Of a DNA stretch of 7,532 nt, positions 1 through 5,769 are shown piece by piece. The stretch spans positions 1 through 7,532 of the forward strand of contig JAUYEK010000107.1 in assembly GCA_030691435.1 (NCBI GenBank), given 5' to 3'. The position numbers were made by a program, and so were the translations under genes. The stretch is from Sulfuricella sp. (GTDB lineage Bacteria; Pseudomonadota; Gammaproteobacteria; Burkholderiales; Sulfuricellaceae). Under the pieces are notes generated by a model. It did no database searches. It worked only from the letters and a program-made list of their open reading frames with translations, and had not been told where the DNA came from. Position 1 is the first letter of the stretch. Every line of letters starts with the position of its first letter.

Positions 1-218
1 CACGCGTCAGCATGGCCGCCACGCTCCACGCCTAGCCATGCTTCGATACGCAATGCCATTTCAGGCGAGATAGCGGCGCGGCCATTCAACACGCGTGAAA
101 GCGTCACGCGGGCAACCCCCAATTGTTGCGCGGCCTCGGTCACAGACAACCCCAGCGCGGGTAGTACATCATCGCGCAGGGTCAGGCCAGGGTGTGGCGG
201 GTTAAACATGCGTGCCAT
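1..218 (-). CDS. higA: HigA-type antitoxin, XRE family HTH (partial, 3' end off the window)
   Basis: This is probably the antitoxin of a type II toxin-antitoxin pair. It should bind and neutralise the HigB toxin encoded just upstream and repress the shared promoter. Seventy-two residues are visible. The N-terminus has an HPG motif (residues 9-11), followed by a helix-turn-helix at about residues 25-60 containing LSVTEAAQQLGVARVTLSRV and then NGRAAISPEMALRIEAWLG, which is typical of HigA/VapI proteins. The C-terminal 25-30 residues expected for the family lie beyond the left edge. The ATG at 218 is chosen because AAGGAGA lies just upstream; an in-frame ATG at 209 is the alternative. It starts 14 bases after the higB stop, so the two genes form one transcription unit. 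The family is clear. The pairing with higB is inferred from adjacency. Confidence 0.88.
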   Translation of the reverse strand, partial: MARMFNPPHPGLTLRDDVLPALGLSVTEAAQQLGVARVTLSRVLNGRAAISPEMALRIEAWLGVERGGHADA

Positions 219-232
219 GGTTAAATCTCCTT

Positions 233-511
233 TTAGTGATAGTCCTGATAGTCCACCAGCACGGCATCCGCGCCCTCGAACGTGAACGTCATGCGCCAGT
301 TGCCGCTAACGCCTATTGAATAATGTCCGGCCAGGTCGCCTGATAGCCCGTGCATATTCCATCCCGGCATGTTCATGTAGTCGGGGTCTTTGGCAACATT
401 GAGGCGTAGCAATTGCCGTTCAAGTCTCGCGGCATGGTGCGGCTGTATGCCTGATTTGTTGCCAGTCTCAAAAAAGGCTTTCAGGCCCTTATGCCGGAAT
501 GTTTTAATCAT
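233..511 (-). CDS. higB: HigB-type toxin (RelE/ParE superfamily), first copy
   Basis: A 92-residue protein of the HigB plasmid-maintenance killer family. Family members are ribosome-dependent mRNA interferases that cleave translated mRNAs in the cytoplasm. Visible family features are FRHKGL near the N-terminus, GIQP and HAxRL at residues 21-30, PGWxxHGLxGD at 49-59, NWR at 71-73 and the ending VDYxDYH. The length is normal and the frame is intact. It precedes higA, the toxin-first order usual for higBA. It lies 40 bases downstream of the integrase stop on the same strand. There is no Shine-Dalgarno before the ATG, and a strong predicted promoter ends only a few bases upstream (see 517-545). 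It shares 54 of 92 residues with the second HigB at 2524-2802. Toxicity is inferred from the family. Confidence 0.92.
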   Translation of the reverse strand: MIKTFRHKGLKAFFETGNKSGIQPHHAARLERQLLRLNVAKDPDYMNMPGWNMHGLSGDLAGHYSIGVSGNWRMTFTFEGADAVLVDYQDYH

Positions 512-516
512 ACTTT

Positions 517-545
517 ATTGTATCCCGTAACGCCTCGCGTATCAA
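517..545 (-). promoter_or_regulatory. Predicted sigma-70 promoter of the first higBA operon
   Basis: On the minus strand a -35 TTGATA (540-545) is separated by exactly 17 bases from a -10 TACAAT (517-522). Both boxes match consensus in five of six positions. The predicted transcription start falls at about 510, inside or next to the higB ATG at 509-511, so the toxin message would be leaderless. The promoter occupies the short gap between the integrase stop and higB, so the pair can be transcribed independently of the integrase. Confidence 0.6.
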
Positions 546-551
546 TATACT

Positions 552-1871
552 TTAACTCTTCACAAGTTGCAAGCCCGCTTGCACTGGCACAAACTCAATC
601 CCGGCTTGCTCCAATATCCACGCTTCAATTTTGACGTGCCACATTCTCAGCAGGTCGAGCGGGCGGCGGCGGTAATGCTTTTCGGCAATGGCGCTTGGCT
701 TGTGTCCCATGATTTGTGCCGATACGCCAGCAGGACATTCAACCCATTCCGCCAGCGTGCCAAACGAACGGCGCAGGCCATGCAGGGATAGAGCGGGCAG
801 TCCTGCAGCGGCCAGCGCCTTGTTATGTCCTATGCGTGGCTCCATGAGCCTGCCAGACGCGGCCATGGGGCTTGAAAACACCCATTCATTGCGGCGCGGT
901 GGCGCGGCCAGTAGCGCGGCTACAAAGGGTGTCAGCGGAATGGTGCGCTTGCCTTCCACCTTGTCGCGGATGGTCATACTCTTCCACTGAAAATCTACGT
1001 CCTGCCATTTCAGCCAAGCCAACTCTTCCCGTCTTGCGCCAGTCAGCAACAGGGCTTGCAGGTAAGTAGAATGCACCGGGTTTCCCAGCTTGCGGACATG
1101 TTCAAACCAAAGCGGCAATTGCTCACGTTGCAGACAGTCATCTTTTGCCGCCCTCTTCGGCAGTTCATCGCGGGCAATGCGGGAAGCGCAGGCATCTGTA
1201 TGTATGTGGGCGCGGTACTCTGGCTGGTCAGTGCACCAGTTTAGGAATGCTCGCAGGCGGACAAATGCGTTATTGGCTTGCGTAGGGCGGCTTGCTTCGT
1301 CCTTTAGCCATGCCCGTACATGGTCAGCATCAATCTTCACCAGCGGCAGCAGCAACAGCGGGCGCAAGATGCCGGGTATCGTTGTGTCGCCCTCGCCCTT
1401 CTTCCGGCCTCGGGTCTTTGGCTTCCCGCCAGCAGCAACTAGCTTTTGATGGTCTATCAGGCTACGGGCGCTCCAGCGAGGCGTACGGGCTTCAACGTAG
1501 ATTTGCCACACGTCCAGCGCAAGGGCTTCGGCGCATCGAGCTTCTTCCCGCTTGGCTTCGGTCGCGGCCTGCTTGTCGGCCTTCACTTGGCGCGGGTCGT
1601 TGCCATTGTCTATCAGGGTTTGAAGGCGGCGGGCTTCGGCTTGGGCTTTCGCAATGCTCCACACGCCCACGTCACCAATAGTCAGGCGCATGGACTGCCC
1701 ATTAACCTTGGCTTGGAATATGTAGGACTTTGCACCGGCAGCGGTCGCAATAATGCCCAGCCCCTTCACTTCGTGGCACCATAGGTAAGTGCGCGTTTTA
1801 CCTTCACCGCATTGAAAGTCTGCAATGCGCCCCGCTGTCAGCTTTACCTTTGCCGCTTTGACTATTGCCAT
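552..1871 (-). CDS. Site-specific tyrosine recombinase (P4-like integrase)
   Basis: A 439-residue integrase expected to catalyse integration and excision of a genomic island at a tRNA gene. Residues about 1-100 form the arm-binding domain (DUF4102-like, with GLGIIATAAGAKSYIFQ and LTIGDV). About 115-235 form the core-binding domain, and about 245-415 the catalytic domain. The catalytic set looks complete: Arg about 280 in TGARREEL, Lys about 304, His364 and Arg367 in HGLRR, His390 in MGHK and nucleophile Tyr400 in KHYRRRP. The ATG at 1871 is preferred because GGGGGA precedes it; an upstream ATG at 1895 has a poorer site. The N-terminal end faces the tRNA-Thr fragment at 2042-2089, the usual position of integrases beside their attachment site. 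No frameshift or missing residue is seen, so it may be active. The C-terminal tail QAGLQLVKS reappears at 2855-2881. Confidence 0.95.
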   Translation of the reverse strand: MAIVKAAKVKLTAGRIADFQCGEGKTRTYLWCHEVKGLGIIATAAGAKSYIFQAKVNGQSMRLTIGDVGVWSIAKAQAEARRLQTLIDNGNDPRQVKADKQAATEAKREEARCAEALALDVWQIYVEARTPRWSARSLIDHQKLVAAGGKPKTRGRKKGEGDTTIPGILRPLLLLPLVKIDADHVRAWLKDEASRPTQANNAFVRLRAFLNWCTDQPEYRAHIHTDACASRIARDELPKRAAKDDCLQREQLPLWFEHVRKLGNPVHSTYLQALLLTGARREELAWLKWQDVDFQWKSMTIRDKVEGKRTIPLTPFVAALLAAPPRRNEWVFSSPMAASGRLMEPRIGHNKALAAAGLPALSLHGLRRSFGTLAEWVECPAGVSAQIMGHKPSAIAEKHYRRRPLDLLRMWHVKIEAWILEQAGIEFVPVQAGLQLVKS

Positions 1872-1893
1872 GATTCCCCCTTCGCCCGTTTCC

Positions 1894-1913
1894 ATGTCAC
1901 CAGTATGTCACCA
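1894..1913. repeat. Tandem 9-bp direct repeat ATGTCACCA in the integrase leader
   Basis: ATGTCACCA occurs at 1894-1902 and again at 1905-1913, an 11-base period of about one helical turn. It lies between the predicted integrase promoter and the integrase start. Phased repeats here could be binding sites for an excisionase, a repressor or the integrase arm-binding domain. The repeat is visible directly. Any function is inferred. Confidence 0.45.
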
Positions 1914-1920
1914 CGAATGC

Positions 1921-1949
1921 AGTATAAGCCGGAATACTTATCAACACAA
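1921..1949 (-). promoter_or_regulatory. Predicted promoter of the integrase gene
   Basis: On the minus strand TATACT (1921-1926) makes a good -10 box. It lies 17 bases from TTGTGT (1944-1949), which matches only TTG of the -35 consensus. The predicted start is at about 1914, giving a leader of some 43 bases before the integrase ATG at 1871. The weak -35 would suit a promoter under autoregulation or activation. Confidence 0.45.
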
Positions 1950-2041
1950 CAAACAGGGGATAAATGCTTAACTCGTTGATTTACAGTAAAACAGGCGGGG
2001 TTATGGAATGGCAATCAACACCTAAAAACACTGTTTTTTGA

Positions 2042-2089
2042 GCATTCGTAATGCGAAGGTCACCAGTTCGATTCCGGTCATCGGCACCA
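2042..2089 (+). other. Attachment-site repeat: 3' fragment of tRNA-Thr(CGT)
   Basis: The sequence reads as the 3' half of a tRNA. It has an anticodon loop TTCGTAA (2045-2051) with anticodon CGT at 2047-2049, then the 3' strand of the anticodon stem. Next come variable bases AGGTC and a T arm ACCAG-TTCGATT-CCGGT (2062-2078) with one A-C mismatch. The 3' acceptor strand CATCGGC, discriminator A and CCA end at 2089. Only three anticodon-stem pairs form (2042-2044 with 2052-2054). The two bases before 2042 do not pair, and there is no D arm or 5' acceptor strand upstream. This is therefore a truncated copy, as left by tRNA-targeted integration, with the element on its 5' side (left). It is not a functional tRNA. 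Confidence 0.85.
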
Positions 2090-2126
2090 CTTACAACTCC
2101 AAGTAAAACCAACAAAGTCCTAAATC

Positions 2127-2147
2127 CCACACCCAGTGTGGCTTTTT
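2127..2147 (+). terminator. Rho-independent terminator-like hairpin downstream of the tRNA fragment
   Basis: CCACAC (2127-2132) and GTGTGG (2136-2141) form a perfect 6-bp stem around the loop CCA, followed by C and five Ts. It lies 38 bases after the CCA end of the tRNA fragment, in the same orientation. It is most simply read as the original terminator of the tRNA-Thr gene, now separated from its promoter. The stem is short, so the strength is uncertain. Confidence 0.6.
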
Positions 2148-2228
2148 CATTTGTTTTGTTATCCCTACTAGCCCGAACAACGTCAACAGTCTTTATTCTT
2201 CCGTCGAAGTAGGCGCTGGCTTAACCGG

Positions 2229-2513
2229 TCATGCCGCCAGCCTTGCCACTGGCTGGCGCTCCTCAGCCCTTTGCCGCGCTTCCCATAAGTCGCGTTGCCC
2301 CTGCATCCGCAGCCAGAAGCCGGGAGAGGTGCCGAGCGCTTCGCTCAGGCGTAAATCCATATCGGCGCTGACGGCAGCGTGTCCGTGAAGGATGCGCGAC
2401 AGCATCACCCTGGAAATTCCCAAGTGTTGGGCGAAAGCGGTAACACTCAGTCCCAAGTCGTCTAACCAGCCCGTCAGGACTTCGCCGGGGTGGGCGGGGT
2501 CGTGCATGTCCAT
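2229..2513 (-). CDS. higA: HigA-type antitoxin, XRE family HTH, second copy
   Basis: A complete 94-residue antitoxin and likely autorepressor, the partner of the HigB at 2524-2802. HPGEVL near the N-terminus is a HigA hallmark. The helix-turn-helix spans about residues 22-57, with LSVTAFAQHLGISRVMLSRI and HGHAAVSADMDLRLSEALG. The C-terminal segment GFWLRMQGQRDLWEARQ is the usual HigA ending and probably serves in dimerisation and toxin binding. The ATG at 2513 is chosen because GAGGAT, overlapping the higB stop codon, lies about 8 bases upstream. Extending to a TTG at 2555 would overlap higB by over 30 bases and add a non-family N-terminus. The gap to higB is 10 bases, so the genes should be co-transcribed and translationally coupled. 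Confidence 0.92.
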   Translation of the reverse strand: MDMHDPAHPGEVLTGWLDDLGLSVTAFAQHLGISRVMLSRILHGHAAVSADMDLRLSEALGTSPGFWLRMQGQRDLWEARQRAEERQPVARLAA

Positions 2514-2523
2514 AACTTTATCC

Positions 2524-2802
2524 TCAGTGATAATCGAGATAATCCACCAGTTCAATGTCTGCGCCGTCGAACCTGAATACTATCCTCCAATTGGCTTGCA
2601 CGGTCAGTGAAAAGAAACCGGCACGGTCACCGGTCAATCCATGCAAACGCCAGCCAGGTCGGGTCAAATCCTCCGGGCCGTGGGCTACGCTGAGGGCGGT
2701 TAGCTGCTCTCTCAGGCGCTTGGCATGTATCGGCTGAATCCCTGCCAAACTCCCGGTTTGGTAGAAGGCTTCAAGCCCTTTGTGGCGGAACGATTTAATC
2801 AT
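2524..2802 (-). CDS. higB: HigB-type toxin (RelE/ParE superfamily), second copy
   Basis: A 92-residue HigB-family protein, predicted to be a ribosome-dependent mRNA interferase. It has the same landmarks as the first copy: FRHKGL, GIQP, HAxRL, PGWxxHGLxGD, NWR and VDYxDYH, with no gap needed in the alignment. Identity is 54 of 92 positions (about 59%), so this is a related but clearly diverged system and not a recent duplication. It lies downstream of the lytic transglycosylase on the same strand with no obvious terminator between, and just after a short relic of an integrase tail. No Shine-Dalgarno precedes the ATG. The frame is intact and the toxin is presumably functional. Confidence 0.92.
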   Translation of the reverse strand: MIKSFRHKGLEAFYQTGSLAGIQPIHAKRLREQLTALSVAHGPEDLTRPGWRLHGLTGDRAGFFSLTVQANWRIVFRFDGADIELVDYLDYH

Positions 2803-2811
2803 AGGCTGTTA

Positions 2812-2841
2812 AGCATAGATTTACAATGGTAATGCCGTCAA
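2812..2841 (-). promoter_or_regulatory. Predicted sigma-70 promoter of the second higBA operon
   Basis: On the minus strand TTGACG (2836-2841, five of six consensus matches) lies 18 bases from TATGCT (2812-2817, four of six). The predicted start at about 2805 leaves only about 3 bases before the higB ATG at 2802, so the message would be almost leaderless, as predicted for the first pair. The -35 box overlaps the TGA stop of the integrase-tail relic. Confidence 0.5.
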
Positions 2842-2881
2842 GCGGCGGCGTTGCTCTTCACCAGTTGCAAACCCGCTTGCG
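2838..2881 (-). pseudogene. Relic of an integrase C-terminus
   Basis: Read on the minus strand, this stretch encodes TQAGLQLVKSNAAA and a TGA stop. The intact integrase ends VQAGLQLVKS, so nine residues are identical. At DNA level 25 of 27 bases match between 2854-2880 and 556-582. The position is also equivalent: the stop lies 35 bases before higB here and 40 bases before higB in the first copy. Nothing else of an integrase is recognisable to the right, because the transglycosylase stop codon is only about 17 bases away. I read it as the surviving end of a second related integrase. A shared higBA-flanking sequence captured without the integrase is the alternative. Confidence 0.65.
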
Positions 2882-2897
2882 TTTTTACAAGACCCGA

Positions 2898-3596
2898 TTA
2901 CGACGAAGGGGCTGATGCGGCCTTGCCGATTTTATTCGGGTAGGCCCAGCCGTTGCGCCAGGCGCCGATCACCATGTCGGGATACTCAGGCCTGCCCAGG
3001 CTGCCGTTGTAGCGGCCCAGGGCGCGGAACAGGTCGCCCTTTTCGATGTCGAGGTAGTGCCTGAGGATGGTGCAGCCGTAGCGCAGGTTGGTGCGGATGT
3101 GGAACAGGTTCTGGTCGGGGGTGCCGATATGTTTGACCCAGAACGGCATGACCTGCATGTAGCCCCGTGCCCCGGCACTGGATACGGCATATTTTTTGAA
3201 GCCGCTTTCCACCTGAATCAAGCCCAGCACCATTTGGGGGTCGAGCCCCGCGCGTGATGCTTCGTAGTGGACGGTTTTGAGGAAGTCCTGGCGTACGGTT
3301 TTGTCCGGAATGCGCTTTTCCAGGCGCTGTGACATTTCCGCCATCCAGATATTTGCATCGGTTTGCGAGGCAAAGACGAGGCGCGGAGAAGCGCCGTCGC
3401 TGACCGTTTTATGCAGTGCCGCCTGTACGCTGGCGCTCAACGGCTCCTCACGCTGTGCGCCGGCGTGGGCAAAGGAGGTGGCCAGTAGCGTGGAAAGAAC
3501 GAAAAAGCTTTTTAGCCACGGATTAACACGGATTAACACGGATAATCCATGAAAATCCGTGTTAATCCGTGGCAAAGTTTTTTTTGGCTTCAGCAT
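2898..3596 (-). CDS. Secreted lytic transglycosylase, family 1 (SLT domain)
   Basis: A 232-residue enzyme expected to cleave the MurNAc-GlcNAc glycosidic bond of peptidoglycan in the periplasm, forming 1,6-anhydro ends. The SLT domain spans about residues 105-215. It has the catalytic Glu130 in GLIQVESGF, then [12 protein letters not shown] (142-153), a TNLRYG motif near 169-174 and ALGRYNGS (192-199). The signal peptide has a hydrophobic core [13 protein letters not shown] (31-43) and a likely cleavage after AHA45. Its basic n-region is unusually long because residues about 9-27 are translated from a palindromic repeat (3515-3573). The ATG at 3596 overlaps the proS stop (ATGCTGA), which suggests translational coupling and supports this start. 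There is no lipobox, so the protein is probably soluble or loosely attached. It is shorter than Slt70 and lacks its superhelical domain. Confidence 0.9.
   Translation of the reverse strand: MLKPKKTLPRINTDFHGLSVLIRVNPWLKSFFVLSTLLATSFAHAGAQREEPLSASVQAALHKTVSDGASPRLVFASQTDANIWMAEMSQRLEKRIPDKTVRQDFLKTVHYEASRAGLDPQMVLGLIQVESGFKKYAVSSAGARGYMQVMPFWVKHIGTPDQNLFHIRTNLRYGCTILRHYLDIEKGDLFRALGRYNGSLGRPEYPDMVIGAWRNGWAYPNKIGKAASAPSS
3515..3573. repeat. 59-bp palindromic repeat inside the transglycosylase signal-peptide region
   Basis: Perfect 19-bp inverted arms, GCCACGGATTAACACGGAT (3515-3533) and its complement (3555-3573), flank a 21-base centre. The centre contains a further copy of TAACACGGAT, so the left arm is internally a direct repeat with a 10-base period. 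It looks like a small dispersed palindromic (REP- or MITE-like) unit. Such GGATTAACACGG palindromes are, from general experience, frequent in environmental proteobacterial genomes. It lies in frame within the coding sequence and should fold strongly in the mRNA just after the start codon. Confidence 0.85.
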
Positions 3597-5299
3597 GTTA
3601 CTGATTTTATGTGACTCACAATATTTTGCAAGGGGATGGCTGTGGCTTTTTCATCCCGGCGCCCCTGGTATTCCACGTTGCCGTCTTTCAGTCCGCGCTC
3701 GCCGATGACGATACGGTGCGGGATGCCGATCAGTTCAAGGTCGGCGAACATTACGCCGGGGCGCTCGTCGCGGTCGTCCAGCAGCACTTCGATGCCTGAG
3801 GCCATGAGTTCGGCGTAGAGCCTCTCGACCGTTTCCTTCACCAGTTCACTCCGGTTGATGCCGATCGGCACGATGGCGAGTTGGAACGGCGCCATCGCGG
3901 GCGGGAAGACGATGCCGTGCTCGTCATGGCCCTGCTCGATGGCGGCGGCGACGATGCGTGAGACGCCGATGCCGTAGCAACCCATTTCCATCACCTGCTC
4001 CTTGCCATTCTCGTCGAGAAAAGTGGCTTTCATCGCTTCGGAATACTTGGTGCGCAGCTGGAAAATATGGCCGACTTCGATGCCGCGGCACAGTTCCAGT
4101 TTTCCCTTGCCGTCCGGGCTGTCATCGCCTTCCACCACGTCGCGGAGGTCGACCAGTTCTTTCAGTTCCGGCAGGTCACGCCCAAAATTGACGCCGGTGA
4201 GGTGGTGGCCGTCCTCATTGGCGCCACAGACGAAGTCGCTCATCGTCGCTACCGCGCGGTCGGCGATGAGGGTGACGCTCAGGCCGACCGGGCCGAGCGA
4301 GCCGGCGTTGCAGCCGGCGGCAGCACGAATTTGGGCATCGGCAGCAAAGCGCAGCGGTTGGGCAAGCTGGAGCAGCTTGCCGGCCTTGACCTCGTTGAGC
4401 TGGTGATCGCCGCGCAGCAGCAGCGCCACGACGCCGCCGTCGCGCCCTTCCAGCAGCAGGGTTTTGATGACCCGGTGTGCGGGAACTTTAAGAAATTCGC
4501 ACACTTCTTCGATACTGTGTTTGCCGGGCGTGGCGACTTTTTGCATCGCTTCGACCGGAGCAGGGCGTTGCATGGATGGGGAAACTGCTTCGGCCAGCTC
4601 GATGTTGGCGGCATAGTCGGAACCGGGGCAGAAGGCGATGGCATCCTCGCCGGAATCGGCCAAGACGTGAAATTCATGCGAGCCGGTGCCGCCGATCGCG
4701 CCGGTGTCCGCCGCCACTGCGCGGAATTTCAGGCCGAGGCGGGAGAAAATGCGGCTGTAGGTGTCGTGCATCACCTGGTAAGTCTGCTCCAGGCTGGCGA
4801 AGCTGGCGTGGAAGGAATAGGCATCCTTCATCACGAACTCGCGGGCGCGCATTACGCCGAAACGCGGGCGGATTTCGTCGCGAAACTTGGTCTGGACCTG
4901 GTAGAAGTTTACCGGCAGCTGGCGGTAGCTCTTGATCTCGCGCCGCGCGACGTCGGTGATTACCTCTTCGTGGGTCGGCCCGAAGCAGAAGTCGCGCCCA
5001 TGGCGGTCCTTGATCTTCAGCATCTGCGGGCCGAACACGTCCCAGCGCCCGGTTTCCTGCCACAACTCGGCGGGAACCACCGTCGGCATCAGCAGTTCGA
5101 CCGCGCCGCTCTTGTCCATTTCGTCGCGCACGATGTTTTCGACCTTGCGCAGCACCCTGAGACCGAGCGGCATCCAGGTATACAGGCCGCTGCCGATGCG
5201 CTTGATCAGGCCGGCGCGGAGCATCAGTTTGTGGCTGACCAACTCGGCTTCGGCGGGTGCTTCCTTGAGGGTGGACAGGAAAAAATGTGAGACACGCAT
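3590..5299 (-). CDS. proS: Prolyl-tRNA synthetase, bacterial type with INS editing domain
   Basis: A 569-residue class II aminoacyl-tRNA synthetase that charges tRNA-Pro with proline in the cytoplasm. It aligns along its length with the E. coli-type enzyme. The N-terminus reads [19 protein letters not shown]. Motif 1 surrounds [16 protein letters not shown], followed by GPTHEE (107-112) and motif 2 [10 protein letters not shown] (139-148). An inserted editing domain spans about 220-400, which in this family hydrolyses mischarged Ala-tRNA-Pro. Motif 3 is GCYGIGVSR (440-448) and the anticodon-binding domain about 465-569. The ATG at 5299 is chosen because it gives the conserved family N-terminus; extension to a TTG at 5317 adds six unsupported residues. 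The stop overlaps the transglycosylase start. No damage is visible and it is an essential housekeeping gene. Confidence 0.98.
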   Translation of the reverse strand: MRVSHFFLSTLKEAPAEAELVSHKLMLRAGLIKRIGSGLYTWMPLGLRVLRKVENIVRDEMDKSGAVELLMPTVVPAELWQETGRWDVFGPQMLKIKDRHGRDFCFGPTHEEVITDVARREIKSYRQLPVNFYQVQTKFRDEIRPRFGVMRAREFVMKDAYSFHASFASLEQTYQVMHDTYSRIFSRLGLKFRAVAADTGAIGGTGSHEFHVLADSGEDAIAFCPGSDYAANIELAEAVSPSMQRPAPVEAMQKVATPGKHSIEEVCEFLKVPAHRVIKTLLLEGRDGGVVALLLRGDHQLNEVKAGKLLQLAQPLRFAADAQIRAAAGCNAGSLGPVGLSVTLIADRAVATMSDFVCGANEDGHHLTGVNFGRDLPELKELVDLRDVVEGDDSPDGKGKLELCRGIEVGHIFQLRTKYSEAMKATFLDENGKEQVMEMGCYGIGVSRIVAAAIEQGHDEHGIVFPPAMAPFQLAIVPIGINRSELVKETVERLYAELMASGIEVLLDDRDERPGVMFADLELIGIPHRIVIGERGLKDGNVEYQGRRDEKATAIPLQNIVSHIKSVTC

Positions 5300-5432
5300 G
5301 GGGGTTCCCGTAATCAAATTCCGAATTCACAATTTTAACCGAAAACAAGGCGTATATCGGATTGATTTAGACTGGAAATAGCAGTAGCCTGTAATTGTTA
5401 CTTCCCGTTTAATTAAGAAAAAGGAAATTATT
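5300..5432. promoter_or_regulatory. Divergent intergenic region between proS and the yqjD-like gene
   Basis: These 133 AT-rich bases must hold the promoters of proS (leftward) and of the yqjDEK-like operon (rightward). On the plus strand TTGATT (5362-5367) lies 17 bases from TAGCCT (5385-5390), a weak pair. CTGTAATT just after could be a -10 element for a stationary-phase sigma factor, as known for E. coli yqjD, but this is speculative. On the minus strand TAAAAT near 5333-5338 is a possible -10 for proS, without a convincing -35. Confidence 0.3.
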
Positions 5433-5756
5433 ATGTATACCGAAGTCGATGAAGCGGTCGATATCAACAAGGAAAAGCTGGTTGCGGATTTTAAAGTAGT
5501 GGTGGCTGATGCCGAAGCGCTGCTCAGGGCGACTGCTAATGATGCGGGTGAAAAGGTAGCGGCCGCGCGCGAAAAAATCCAGGCCAGCCTGGTTGACGCT
5601 AAAGTGCGGTTGGCTCAGGCTGAAGCGGCGATTATTGACAAAACCAAGCAGGCTGCCCGTGCCACTGATGAGTATGTGCATGACAATCCGTGGAAGGCCG
5701 TGGGTATTTCCGCCTGTGTCGGGCTGGTGATCGGTGTTCTGATCGCGCGTCGCTGA
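5433..5756 (+). CDS. yqjD: YqjD/ElaB-like inner-membrane protein (DUF883 family)
   Basis: A 107-residue protein in which a long charged, alanine-rich helix (about residues 10-83, coiled-coil character) is followed by one C-terminal membrane segment (about 88-104). The segment begins with the conserved DNPWKAVG and contains GLVIGVLIARR. This layout is diagnostic of the DUF883 (ElaB/YqjD/YgaM) family. E. coli members are stationary-phase proteins anchored by the tail in the inner membrane, and YqjD has been reported to bind ribosomes. AAGGAAA lies about 7 bases before the ATG. It is the first gene of a tight three-gene operon matching the E. coli order yqjD-yqjE-yqjK, which strengthens the call. 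A ribosome-associated role here is inferred from the family. Confidence 0.88.
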   Translation: MYTEVDEAVDINKEKLVADFKVVVADAEALLRATANDAGEKVAAAREKIQASLVDAKVRLAQAEAAIIDKTKQAARATDEYVHDNPWKAVGISACVGLVIGVLIARR

Positions 5757-5769
5757 CATTCAGGTTTTT

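Larger units (their letters stand above)
1896..2228. other. Gene-free stretch between integrase and second higBA pair
   Basis: These 333 bases hold the integrase promoter, most of the phased direct repeat, the tRNA-Thr fragment and a terminator-like hairpin. No open reading frame with coding character was found on either strand. The part left of 2042 is AT-rich compared with the surroundings, as is usual for element attachment arms. ATCAACAC occurs twice, near 1940 and near 2014; it is too short to interpret alone. Confidence 0.6.

Noticed and set aside
1872..1895. Upstream ATG giving a 447-residue integrase
   Set aside because: The extra eight residues do not look like family sequence and the ribosome binding site is better at the ATG at 1871.
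2000..2089. A complete tRNA-Thr gene
   Set aside because: The D arm, 5' acceptor strand and outer anticodon-stem pairs are missing upstream of 2042. Only the 3' half is present.
2229..2555. Longer higA start at a TTG at 2555
   Set aside because: It would overlap higB and add residues translated from the higB end out of frame. The ATG at 2513 has a proper ribosome binding site and the family-typical N-terminus.
3515..3573. Transcription terminator between proS and the transglycosylase
   Set aside because: The palindrome lies inside the transglycosylase frame after its start codon, which overlaps the proS stop, and no T run follows. An inserted repeat explains it better.
4067..5290. 407-codon open frame on the plus strand opposite proS
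   Set aside because: It lies wholly antisense to the well-conserved proS and its product has no recognisable domain. Long antisense frames are expected in GC-rich genes with strong third-position bias.
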